NCBI RefSeq assembly: GCF_019670125.1
Contig: NZ_AP023033.1
Location: forward strand, 3,745,501-3,809,500
DNA from: Agarivorans aestuarii
GTDB lineage: Bacteria > Pseudomonadota > Gammaproteobacteria > Enterobacterales > Celerinatantimonadaceae
DNA length: 64,000 nt
Direction of reading: 5' to 3'
Shown: positions 46,865 through 55,026 of the stretch, in pieces
Layout: every line of letters starts with the position of its first letter
Position numbering within the stretch: the stretch's first letter is position 1
Notes under the pieces: generated by a model
Told to the model about the DNA's origin: nothing
Database searches by the model: none
Seen by the model: only the letters and a program-made list of their open reading frames with translations
Program-made: the position numbers and the translations under genes

Positions 46865-46890
46865 TGGCTAAGCTCAAAAAAGCTTAGCCA
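46865..46890 (-). terminator. Hairpin after the GH16 gene
   Basis: TGGCTAAGCT (46865-46874) pairs exactly with AGCTTAGCCA (46881-46890) around 6 nt, 40 bp beyond the GH16 stop. T-rich sequence follows on the minus strand but is interrupted. Confidence 0.55.
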
Positions 46891-46929
46891 AAAATGAAAC
46901 AGCGCTTAAATCAGCTCTTAAATCAGCGC

Positions 46930-48261
46930 TTATTTGAAGTGTTTACGACGAAAAACCAGCAGACCAGCTAAACCAAGCAAAGTTACTAAGCCAAAGCTGC
47001 CACCACCCGAATCACCATCAGATTGATCATCAGCAGGCTCACTGCTTGCTTGAACAGTAAAATCTAAACCATCGCGGGTGCTAAGTTGGTTATCGGCGTT
47101 ATGCTCTAGGCTTACTTGTAGGGAGTAACTGCCATCAAGCATTGACGCAGGGTCAAATTGCAGAGTGGTTCCTTGCATAATTGGACTAGGTAATTCATCT
47201 GCTTGCCAATACAAACTGTAATTAGCAAGTGGCTCTTCACTCTGCTCAATGTTGGCAGTTACCGTAACCATACCGGCAGAAGGGTCGACTAAGCGAGTAT
47301 CATTACCTGCTTGAGTAAGGCTAAGTTCAACACTGGCTAAACTGTCGCTAGGCTCAGAATCATCGGCTCGGGGCGCATTCTCATCACAGTAGCTGGCGTC
47401 ACTGCTATCACTGGCTTGGCAATGGGCAATGTAATCAACTTCCATAGTGGCGAGTGCTAAATTAGGATCGATAAAACCACCCAAATTGCCGCCCATGGCC
47501 AGATTAAGCAATACAAACATAGGCTCTTTATACTGGTTGCAGCCGCTAATATCCTGGCTAACTACCAGCGTTTCATCTACGTAAAAGTCTATTTTGTCTT
47601 GGGTCCACTCCATGGCGTATTTGTGCCAATTTAGTACATCGCTACCACCGTTTGGATAGCTATAACGATGCTCTTCACCACAACCTGATACATTAAAGAA
47701 ATTAGTGATATAGGTGTTTGGTTCATTGGAAAACCACTCCCATACATCAATTTCTCCAGCCCCAACATTCGGCCAATTAACGTTGTCTCCATCACCTTTA
47801 ATTGGCTGCTCTGAAATGCGGTTTTCTAGCATCCAAAATGCTGGCCAAGTACCTGCTTCTAGGTTGTGAAAACGGATCCTCGATTCAACCCGACCATACA
47901 GAAACTCTCGTTTGTCTTTTGAATTTAAGCGCCCCGAGGTCCAGGTTTTTTGTTGACCGCCTAAAGTTGCGCAGTTTTGAGTTTGTTTGCGGGCAATAAT
48001 TTTTAAGCTACCTTCCGAAACCTCATAGTTGCGCTCATCAGAGTAATCGTCGTCGGTATAACATTGCACTTCATTGTTATAGTTTGCTTGAGTTTGGGCG
48101 GTCCAGTTGCTCCAATCTACCCGGCTACCATCAAAGGTGTCGATCCACTGTACTTCCCAGCCTGCTTGAGCCGACTGAGTAGCTGCAAAAAACAAACCGG
48201 CCAACAGCGTTGCTTTTTTCGCGACTGTAAAACGGCTTACTGCATCATCTTGAGAAAACAT
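46930..48261 (-). CDS. Secreted GH16 beta-1,3-glucanase (laminarinase) with GlyGly-CTERM
   Basis: Endo-acting laminarinase of 443 aa. Signal peptide to about residue 33 (QSAQA). The GH16 domain (about 34-285) has the catalytic motif GEIDVWEW with nucleophile E170, D172 and acid/base E175, in the laminarinase style. An Ig-like domain follows (about 300-405). The C-terminus is Gly-rich, then a hydrophobic helix and basic end (GGGSFGLVTLLGLAGLLVFR), the GlyGly-CTERM signal for rhombosortase processing of type II secreted proteins. The strain's gspAB genes are in this window. Confidence 0.92.
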   Translation of the reverse strand: MFSQDDAVSRFTVAKKATLLAGLFFAATQSAQAGWEVQWIDTFDGSRVDWSNWTAQTQANYNNEVQCYTDDDYSDERNYEVSEGSLKIIARKQTQNCATLGGQQKTWTSGRLNSKDKREFLYGRVESRIRFHNLEAGTWPAFWMLENRISEQPIKGDGDNVNWPNVGAGEIDVWEWFSNEPNTYITNFFNVSGCGEEHRYSYPNGGSDVLNWHKYAMEWTQDKIDFYVDETLVVSQDISGCNQYKEPMFVLLNLAMGGNLGGFIDPNLALATMEVDYIAHCQASDSSDASYCDENAPRADDSEPSDSLASVELSLTQAGNDTRLVDPSAGMVTVTANIEQSEEPLANYSLYWQADELPSPIMQGTTLQFDPASMLDGSYSLQVSLEHNADNQLSTRDGLDFTVQASSEPADDQSDGDSGGGSFGLVTLLGLAGLLVFRRKHFK

Positions 48262-48334
48262 TTTGCTTACTATCCTTGAGTTAAGCTGAGCCGTTTTGCT
48301 AACCGTGCAGATCGCAGCTTAGCAAAGGGCCAAA

Positions 48335-48370
48335 TAAAAAAGGCGATGATCAAACAGGTTTAATCATCGC
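48335..48370 (-). terminator. Terminator of the GH17 gene
   Basis: GGCGATGAT (48341-48349 as read on plus) pairs with ATCATCGCC (48362-48370). On the minus strand it is followed by TTTTTT. Textbook intrinsic terminator, so GH16 must have its own promoter in 48262-48334. Confidence 0.9.
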
Positions 48371-48421
48371 CTCTGGCTTACGCGCTAACGACTGGTACGC
48401 TAGCTAATGGTTAGAGGCGCT

Positions 48422-50308
48422 TTACTCCAACCAAGAAATGTTACGAATTTCTATGTTGCTTAAGGTTGGCGCACTGCCACCTGATTCAGCATAAAGATCC
48501 GCAATAGTGAACGGTGAATTAACCACGCTAAGATCAGCAGCAGCAAAGTTAGAGAAGCTGCTTAAGCTAATGGTGTGTTCAACCCACTGGTCAGTTAGGG
48601 TGTAACCTTGGCCTTCGTTAAAGCGAACCCAATGGTTAGTGCCGCCCGAGGCCGTTGTTTGGAAACCAAGGTAGAAGCCATAAGCTGCATCACCTTTAAT
48701 TTCGAAGGTAATCTGGGTAGAGCTTGAAAGGTTACTAGTTTGTCCAGGAATACCTACGCCAGCACCCCAGCCCCAATCTTTGGCGGTGGCAGGGTCTGAA
48801 GCAATGGTTAATACGCCAGTGGCATCATCTACGCCAGCCCAAGCGGTAGCTGGGCTATCCCAACCATAAGCAACAGCACCTTCGTATAAAGCAGTATTCA
48901 ATACTACAAACTCGCCCTCTTCAGGAGGAGTAACAACAGGAGCATACGGAGGTGGCAAAATAGTTGCCATTAAAGTATCAAAGTCACCGCCAAAGCTAGC
49001 TGTAAACGAAGATACATCACCACGGGTTAAACCAGCGCTGTTTAAAGCATCTACTTTATCCCAGGCTAGGTACTTAACGTTGCCGTCAATATCAATTAAG
49101 CCAAAGTGTTTTTCTGAGTGCCCAGGGTTGCTTTCATCGCCTTTCCACGGTTCGTCAAAGGCTTGGAAGAAAAACAACGACGCACCAAATTCGTTGGTAA
49201 ATGTACGCATTGCATCGTAAAACGCTTTTTGCTTGTACTCGTCGGCAGCTTGGGTACCACCCGCACCAAAGTTTTCATTTGAAACCGTAGACCAGCCCGT
49301 TTCACCGATGTGAATCTGCTTGCTTGAGTCAACAGTATTGATAAAGTCTTGCGCCACTTTAATTTGTGACACTGTATGCAGGTAGGCTTTATCCATTGCT
49401 GAATCAACTTGCTCTTGCACAGTCAATTCTTGCTCGCTGGCAGGTACTTTCCAATCAGCAGAAAAAGTAGGGTCGTAAAGGGTGTCGTGGTGAGCATAAG
49501 TATGCAAAGACACGTAATCTACCGCTTCAATTAATGCGATTAGATCTGCTTGTTCACCAGTATTAGCACTATCGTCTATACCTGCCCATACTGCATGGTT
49601 ATCAGAACTGGTAATCCAAATATTGGCTACCGATGGGTTCTCAGATTTCCATTGCTGTAAATCATTAACGTGGCCAAGAATAATGCCAGGTACTACGTGG
49701 TATTCGGCCCAATTAACCATTGCTTCATTACCTACCGCAATCACTTTGATGATTTCAGGGTAAGCTAAGGCAAGCTCTTTGGCCTTAGCCATTTCTAAAG
49801 CGTTTGCTGGGTTCTCTTGGTCATGAATCACTTGTTGATCAGTCCATGAGTTTAGAGCATCAATCCATACCCCTAACTGCACGTACATTTCAAAAGATTC
49901 ATCTTCGGCCATTAGCTCGGCAATGGCTTGTAATAGGTTCTCGGTATTGCTCTTACCATCAAGGCCAATGAAACCTTGAGTATTGTAGGTACGGAGCATT
50001 TTTATGCCCATGGCCGATAAAATTTGCATGTCTTCTTTATGCATATCAACGGTAGGTACATTAACGCCACTTTCTCTTACTGTTGAACGCCAAGCACCAT
50101 AAGAAATCGCCAAGTAATCGGGGTTGCCCAAGATTACATCGCCATTTAGAGCACTAGGATAATTGCTGCCAGGGCCAGGTTGAGGAGCAAGCTCGGTGCC
50201 TGTTCCTGGACCAGGATCGCCTAATTCCCCCATAGGCTCATCGGCACAAGCCACCATTAATACCGACATGGCGGCCAGCAAAATTGATTTTAAACTACAT
50301 ATTTTCAT
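48422..50308 (-). CDS. GH17-family beta-1,3-glucan hydrolase lipoprotein
   Basis: Lipoprotein of 628 aa from ATG 50308 (MKICSLKSILLAAMSVLMVAC, Cys21); the frame extends to 50407. The catalytic TIM barrel spans about 60-455, with acid/base E195 in VGNEAMVNW and nucleophile E336 in IHIGETGWS, as in GH17. A C-terminal beta-sandwich (about 485-628) is a likely binding module. GH17 enzymes in marine bacteria degrade laminarin. Anchoring at the cell surface (no Asp at +2, Ala follows Cys) would release oligosaccharides near the porin. Confidence 0.9.
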   Translation of the reverse strand: MKICSLKSILLAAMSVLMVACADEPMGELGDPGPGTGTELAPQPGPGSNYPSALNGDVILGNPDYLAISYGAWRSTVRESGVNVPTVDMHKEDMQILSAMGIKMLRTYNTQGFIGLDGKSNTENLLQAIAELMAEDESFEMYVQLGVWIDALNSWTDQQVIHDQENPANALEMAKAKELALAYPEIIKVIAVGNEAMVNWAEYHVVPGIILGHVNDLQQWKSENPSVANIWITSSDNHAVWAGIDDSANTGEQADLIALIEAVDYVSLHTYAHHDTLYDPTFSADWKVPASEQELTVQEQVDSAMDKAYLHTVSQIKVAQDFINTVDSSKQIHIGETGWSTVSNENFGAGGTQAADEYKQKAFYDAMRTFTNEFGASLFFFQAFDEPWKGDESNPGHSEKHFGLIDIDGNVKYLAWDKVDALNSAGLTRGDVSSFTASFGGDFDTLMATILPPPYAPVVTPPEEGEFVVLNTALYEGAVAYGWDSPATAWAGVDDATGVLTIASDPATAKDWGWGAGVGIPGQTSNLSSSTQITFEIKGDAAYGFYLGFQTTASGGTNHWVRFNEGQGYTLTDQWVEHTISLSSFSNFAAADLSVVNSPFTIADLYAESGGSAPTLSNIEIRNISWLE

Positions 50309-50368
50309 CTTTTTTCCACCAGTTAAATTGAAACAATTAACCTGATACTTCCTTGAAAATGAGAATAC

Positions 50369-50382
50369 TTTTAGCGCATTCT
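50369..50382. promoter_or_regulatory. Weak half-operator upstream of GH17
   Basis: The right half GCGCATTCT matches eight of nine bases of the operator half GCGCTTTCT, but the left half does not match. About 60 bp before the GH17 start. Listed as a doubtful site. Confidence 0.25.
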
Positions 50383-50396
50383 CGGTGACTAATAAA

Positions 50397-50426
50397 TGCA
50401 GGGGCACTTAGCAAAATGCCCCTGCA
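50397..50426 (-). terminator. Terminator of the 782-aa lipoprotein gene
   Basis: TGCAGGGGCA (50397-50406) pairs with TGCCCCTGCA (50417-50426). On the minus strand TTTATT follows. It lies 9 bp after the stop. Confidence 0.75.
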
Positions 50427-50434
50427 ATCTAAGC

Positions 50435-52783
50435 TTACGGTTGAGCGCTAAAGCTGATGTTGTCGAAATACATAACGGTATCAGCAGGGCGAACCTCTAC
50501 GATGGGGTCATCAAAGTCTGGGAATACTACGACTTCAATCATATCTCCTTGTGCAGCAGCTGCGGCAAACTCTGGATGCTGACTAAAATCAAAAGTCAGC
50601 TCTTCCCATTCACCCACCTTAGTATTGCTAGCAATAATCTCTGCTCCCCATTGGTTAGCCGCTGCCAACTTAAGGCGTACCGCGCTAATTTTGTCTTTAT
50701 AAACCATCATCTTCACGGTGCTATTGCTAGTGTTAAGCTCGAAACCTTCTACTGATCGAGTCACTGTACCAGCCCATGGTGCACCAGCTGCGCGAGCGGT
50801 AATTTTGGCGACCGTAGCAGAGCCGTTAATGCCAGAGGTATCGGGGTTAGCAACAAACTCAATAACTGGGTTGTCGTCGTTTTCAAATACTTCCCAACTC
50901 AGTGTTTTGTTTTCAAAGTCAATACCTTCATCAATGGTTACAGTGTTGTCATCACCAGCGATTGGCGCTTCTGTTCCGCCAGTGGAAGAGACTTGAACAT
51001 TGTCGACTAAGTATTTAGAACCAATGCCGGTTCCCCATGCTGGGAAAATCATCACCACGTCAATAGCACTTGGATCTAGACCTGCAGTTTGCAGATCGCG
51101 TAGATCAAAGCTGTAGTGCTTCCAAGTATCTAGCACCGGCAGTTCAGCTAGGCTCAGTTCCGCAAAACCAGTTCCACCGTTTGATTCAACTTTAAACTTC
51201 CAATCGGTTGCGCCACCTTCGGCGGTCAATTTCAAGTCAAAAGAGATAGATCCACCGTTTGCCCAAGCACTTGCATCAATAGGCGTTCCGTCGGTAGCTC
51301 CGTGGTCGGCACGACTACTAAAGCCATTAACCTGCTCACCAACTACTTCGAACTCTGTTGCTGCACCATAGGTATCATCGCTGTCGGTTACCACTGGAGG
51401 GGTGGTTCCGCCACAACAATCCCAGGCTATCCAGCTTGGATCTTCGGCATCGTTAAAGATAACAACAGACTCACCTGCAGGCGGGTCTACTGGGTCTACT
51501 GGGTCTACTGGGTCTACTGGGTCTACTGGGTCTACTGGGTCTACTGGGTCTACTGGGTCTACTGGGTCTACTGGGTCAGTAGTGTCTTCTTGTTCTACAA
51601 AGGTCACGTCATCCCAGTAAAAAACTTTGTCTTCACTGGCGTCGACTAAGAAATCGAAGAAAATTGATTTTTTGTTAAAGGTAAATTCTGGGTTAAGTTG
51701 CTGGGTACCATCTGCAACATTGGTAAAGTCGAAGCTAAGTTTTCCCCAAGCTTCTGCCACGGTAGTGTAAGCAAGCACCTCAGCGGTTTGCGTATCGTCA
51801 TCAGCGTTTTCTACTTTAAGTAGCACAGGTACGCCCGATTCAGGTGAATACACCCAAACACTAATGATGCTGCGATCTTGGGTAATTGCTAATGTTGTGG
51901 TATCGCCCAGAGTGGTGCCAGCCCAATCTTCTGCGGCAGCTGCTTTAGTAGTTTTAATTACCGTAGCGCTTGTGCTGTAAGCAGTAATGCCATTTAAGGC
52001 CGGATTAGCTGCGGATAACTCGGTTACTGCGCCGCCAAAATCCGTCATGGGTAAATCTAATGATAGTTTTGTTCCGGTGTCAGCATCTGGGTTAGTTGGT
52101 TCTACCGGATCAACAGGGTCGGTAGTGTTACCGTCTGCCACAAACTCTACATTGTCTACACGGTAAACTGCGCCTTCTCCTTCTCCCCAAGCTGGGTAGA
52201 TTAAGATGTTATCAATACTGCTTAGGTCTAAGCCTTGGGTCGCTAAGTCGGCAAGGTTCACACTAACGTGCTGCCAAGTATCTAACACCGGAGCGGTGAT
52301 CATTATTTCAACTTCTTCACCACCAGCGTCATTTTGTATGCCGCCATTACTTTCTAGTTTTACCGCCCAGTTCACATCGCCTGGGCTGGCTGTCATTTTA
52401 AGGTCAAATTCCAAAGTACCGGTGCTTTCCATCGCACTCGCATCTAGAGCACCACGTTCACTATCACGTACAAAACCTAAAACCGCAGGCTGAGCATTAA
52501 TCGCAAACTCGGTGACCATACCGTAGTCACTAAGCTCAATTGGATTCGTTGGCGTGGTACCACCACAACAATCCCACGCAGGCCAATAAGGGTTTACCGC
52601 ATCATTAAACACCAAAAGGTCGTTACCTACTGGATCAGTTGGCTCAACTGGATCGGTAGGCTCTACAGGATTTTGGGGGGTTTCGCCATTTACGACTTCG
52701 TCAGCACAACCACTTAACGCAAGAGCCAAAGCGGCAGCTAATACGGTATTGGCCAGTTTGAATTTGCTATTTGTCACTGTCAT
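50435..52783 (-). CDS. Large modular glycan-binding lipoprotein with A-B-A-B domain plan
   Basis: Lipoprotein of 782 aa (lipobox LALSGC). After a Pro/Glu/Asp linker come four beta-sandwich modules in the order A-B-A'-B'. The A modules (about 53-210 and 440-605) share FNDA, AWDCCGGTTP, VLDTW and the ending PAWG. The B modules (about 235-400 and 620-780) share AAAEDWAGT / AAGAPWAGT and FYWDDVTF / MYFDNISF. A (Val-Asp-Pro)n linker separates the two halves. No catalytic residues are seen. It is probably a surface capture protein for laminarin, first in line behind operator D. Confidence 0.82.
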   Translation of the reverse strand: MTVTNSKFKLANTVLAAALALALSGCADEVVNGETPQNPVEPTDPVEPTDPVGNDLLVFNDAVNPYWPAWDCCGGTTPTNPIELSDYGMVTEFAINAQPAVLGFVRDSERGALDASAMESTGTLEFDLKMTASPGDVNWAVKLESNGGIQNDAGGEEVEIMITAPVLDTWQHVSVNLADLATQGLDLSSIDNILIYPAWGEGEGAVYRVDNVEFVADGNTTDPVDPVEPTNPDADTGTKLSLDLPMTDFGGAVTELSAANPALNGITAYSTSATVIKTTKAAAAEDWAGTTLGDTTTLAITQDRSIISVWVYSPESGVPVLLKVENADDDTQTAEVLAYTTVAEAWGKLSFDFTNVADGTQQLNPEFTFNKKSIFFDFLVDASEDKVFYWDDVTFVEQEDTTDPVDPVDPVDPVDPVDPVDPVDPVDPVDPVDPPAGESVVIFNDAEDPSWIAWDCCGGTTPPVVTDSDDTYGAATEFEVVGEQVNGFSSRADHGATDGTPIDASAWANGGSISFDLKLTAEGGATDWKFKVESNGGTGFAELSLAELPVLDTWKHYSFDLRDLQTAGLDPSAIDVVMIFPAWGTGIGSKYLVDNVQVSSTGGTEAPIAGDDNTVTIDEGIDFENKTLSWEVFENDDNPVIEFVANPDTSGINGSATVAKITARAAGAPWAGTVTRSVEGFELNTSNSTVKMMVYKDKISAVRLKLAAANQWGAEIIASNTKVGEWEELTFDFSQHPEFAAAAAQGDMIEVVVFPDFDDPIVEVRPADTVMYFDNISFSAQP
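51483..51572. repeat. 9-bp minisatellite, ten perfect units
   Basis: GGGTCTACT repeated ten times without change, then a degenerate eleventh unit. On the coding strand it encodes Val-Asp-Pro repeats joining the two A-B halves of the 782-aa lipoprotein. The unit is three codons, so copy-number change alters linker length without breaking the frame. Confidence 0.97.
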
Positions 52784-52855
52784 TCCATGTGTCCTTGATA
52801 GTTATTAACATCATGTTTTAACTAAAAAACGGATTATTTTTGGCTCCCCTAAAAA

Positions 52856-52869
52856 AGAAAGCGCTTACT
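52856..52869. promoter_or_regulatory. LacI-type operator site D
   Basis: AGAAAGCGCTTACT, 73 bp upstream of the 782-aa lipoprotein start. Confidence 0.7.
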
Positions 52870-53032
52870 TTTTATTGCTAAAAAAATGACTTTTCAGCCA
52901 GTTTTTTTGTCCATGAATTTGTTTAGAGCGCAATGCTACATCGCCATTACACGTATAAATAAACAACAGCCACCGGAATCTGTACAGCGTTACTGCAAGG
53001 CTTAACTCAAAATATTGAGGCCCATCACGAAA

Positions 53033-53046
53033 AGTAAGCGTTTTCA
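53033..53046. promoter_or_regulatory. LacI-type operator-like site E (degenerate)
   Basis: AGTAAGCGTTTTCA, with one core change (AAGCGTTT). Midway between sites D and F, about 170-210 bp from each. Confidence 0.5.
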
Positions 53047-53239
53047 AAATATTCTTCATACAAATCCTATGAAAAGGCTACCAAGATCAAATCTGCATTA
53101 GCTAAAACCCAGCCAAAGTGTGTGTTATTCAACCGAAAGCACCCCTTAATAGGTAAAAAACGAGCTAAATGTGACCTAAGTAGAAAAACAACCGCCTTTA
53201 GATTGCCTACATTTCAATTCTCAAATAGAGTGCCACAAA

Positions 53240-53253
53240 AGAAAGCGCTTTCT
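53240..53253. promoter_or_regulatory. LacI-type operator site F
   Basis: AGAAAGCGCTTTCT, perfect palindrome identical to site B, 88 bp upstream of the importer binding-protein ATG and over the expected -35 region. Confidence 0.75.
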
Positions 53254-53340
53254 TTTTGGTTTTTAAGACTTATAGTAAGGGCCTTAAGCATTAATAGGAA
53301 AGCGTACCTAGCGAGAGTGCCGATAAAAAAGGATTATCTA

Positions 53341-54978
53341 ATGCAGAGTAAAACGGTTTTATCTTCAATTATTTGCGGTTTAATGTTGTCATCAGGAAGC
53401 GCAATAGCCAACGACGTTAAACAAGGCGGAACCCTTACCGTACCGATCATTGGTACTGGTTTTGTAGAAAACTACAACCCTTATACTTCTAAAGACTTAT
53501 TACACGGTGTGATGTTTGAACCATTAATGGTTTTCAACAATATGACCGGTAAAACTGAATGGCGTCTGGCTAAATCAGCTGAATATTCTGACGATCTTAA
53601 AACCATTAAACTCACCCTTCGTGATGGTTTAACGTGGTCAGATGGCAGTCCACTGACTGCTAAAGACGTTGCCTATAGCTTCACTATGACCAAAGAAAAT
53701 GGTGCATTTGACCAACGTGGTATTTGGACAGACGGCAACCTAATTAGCATTGAAGCAACTAATGACACAACGGTTGAATTCAAGTTGAACCAAGCCGATT
53801 CAACCTTTATCTGGAACTTAGAAAAATACCACATCATTCCAGAAAAGGTATGGAGCAAGGTAAGTGACTTAACCACTTTCACTAACCCTAACCCAATTGG
53901 TAGCGGTCCGATGACCGAAGTGAAGTATGTAAAAACTCAGCAAATGGAGTTGTGCCGCAACCCTAACTATTACTTAGAAGGGTTGCCTCACCTAGATTGT
54001 ATTACCTACCGCTCTTACAACGATAACTCGCAAATTCAACCCGCTTTAATGAAAGGCGAAATTGACTGGGGTTCAAACTTTATTGCTGACATCGACAACA
54101 CCTTTGTTGCCGCAAGCCCAGAAAATCACCACTACTGGTACCCAGCAAATGACGCGATTCATCTATACGTAAACACTAAAGAAGCGCCTTTTAGCGATTT
54201 AGAATTGCGTAAAGCTTTATCAATGTCACTTGACCGTGAATCTATCGTAGATATTGCGGCTTACGGTTATCCAACAGTTAATTTTAATGTTGGTGGTATT
54301 GGCGAATTGTACAGCACCCATATTGATGCTGATGTAACTGCTAAATACAAGGACATCACAACTTATAACCCAGAGAAAGCAAACCAGATGTTAGACGCAG
54401 CTGGTTACATAGACAAAAGCGGTGATGGCTTTCGTCAAACTAAAGATGGCAAGCGCATCGAGTTTGATATTGAAGTTGTAAATGGCTGGACCGATTGGAT
54501 CCAAGTAGTTCAAATGGTGACTGAATACTTCGAAGAAGTAGGCATTAAAGCCAATGTAAAAACCGTTGATTGGGCAGTATATGACTCGTCACTAAAAGAC
54601 AGTAAATACAAAATGTCGATTAACTGGTCGCTAGTAGCTACCCATCCAATCTTAGCCTTCCAAGATTACTACTCTACTTCACGTATTGGTAAAACATGGC
54701 ACGCTGGACATGGTGTACATACCCCTGAGATTGATGCGCTTATTGAAAGCTTCGGTCAGACTAACGATACTGCTGAGCAAGCAAGTATTATTAAGCAGTT
54801 ACAGGTGTTCACTGCAGAGAACTTGCCTTTTATTCCGCTATTTTCTAACCCAACTTGGTTCCAATATAACAGCTCTAAAATTGTTGGTTGGCCAAACGCA
54901 GAAAACCCATATGTACAGCCAGTATGGTACGACGGTGGTAAACGAGTGTTAATAATTAACAATCTTCACCTTAAGTAA
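53341..54978 (+). CDS. Oligosaccharide-binding protein of a peptide-type ABC importer
   Basis: Periplasmic family 5 solute-binding protein (SBP_bac_5) of 545 aa. Start at ATG 53341 (MQSKTVLSSIICGLMLSSGS), which begins the signal peptide ending IAND; the frame extends to 53122 through the operator and cannot be real there. Typical segments are LRDGLTWSDGSPLTAKDVAY and FNPNPIGSGPM-like TNPNPIGSGPM. Family members often bind peptides, but a branch binds cello-, laminari- or chito-oligosaccharides. The glucan context and downstream phosphorylase point to beta-1,3-oligoglucosides. Confidence 0.9.
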   Translation: MQSKTVLSSIICGLMLSSGSAIANDVKQGGTLTVPIIGTGFVENYNPYTSKDLLHGVMFEPLMVFNNMTGKTEWRLAKSAEYSDDLKTIKLTLRDGLTWSDGSPLTAKDVAYSFTMTKENGAFDQRGIWTDGNLISIEATNDTTVEFKLNQADSTFIWNLEKYHIIPEKVWSKVSDLTTFTNPNPIGSGPMTEVKYVKTQQMELCRNPNYYLEGLPHLDCITYRSYNDNSQIQPALMKGEIDWGSNFIADIDNTFVAASPENHHYWYPANDAIHLYVNTKEAPFSDLELRKALSMSLDRESIVDIAAYGYPTVNFNVGGIGELYSTHIDADVTAKYKDITTYNPEKANQMLDAAGYIDKSGDGFRQTKDGKRIEFDIEVVNGWTDWIQVVQMVTEYFEEVGIKANVKTVDWAVYDSSLKDSKYKMSINWSLVATHPILAFQDYYSTSRIGKTWHAGHGVHTPEIDALIESFGQTNDTAEQASIIKQLQVFTAENLPFIPLFSNPTWFQYNSSKIVGWPNAENPYVQPVWYDGGKRVLIINNLHLK

Positions 54979-54986
54979 CACAACTG

Positions 54987-55011
54987 AAGAGAGCCACTAG
55001 TTGGCTCTCTT
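54987..55011 (+). promoter_or_regulatory. Intercistronic hairpin between binding protein and first permease
   Basis: A 10-bp perfect stem (54987-54996 with 55002-55011) and 5-nt loop, 9 bp after the stop, followed only by ACTTT. Such hairpins stabilise the binding-protein message or partly terminate, so that the binding protein is made in excess over the membrane parts. Confidence 0.6.
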
Positions 55012-55026
55012 ACTTTGGAAAATATT

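Larger units (their letters stand above)
52784..53340. promoter_or_regulatory. Divergent 557-bp control region between glycan-binding lipoprotein and ABC importer
   Basis: Holds three operator-like sites (D, E, F). Site F sits directly upstream of a rightward TATAGT (53271-53276) where a -35 box would lie, so repressor binding would block the importer promoter. Site D is 73 bp before the leftward gene. No gene is seen in the interval; short frames on either strand lack ribosome sites. Confidence 0.65.

Noticed and set aside
46901-46931. Two CAGCGCTTA copies at the GH16 3' end
   Set aside because: The core is AGCGCT without the flanking AA/TT on both sides, and the position downstream of the gene does not suit an operator.
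51483-51572. CRISPR-like array
   Set aside because: The 9-bp units have no spacers; it is a coding minisatellite. No other regularly spaced repeats were seen in the window.
51302-51649. Open frame with repeated Val-Tyr-Trp on the plus strand
   Set aside because: It is the antisense reading of the 9-bp repeat inside the glycan-binding lipoprotein gene, and has no ribosome site.
53122-53340. N-terminal extension of the importer binding protein
   Set aside because: It runs through operator F and the promoter. The ATG at 53341 starts a proper signal peptide.
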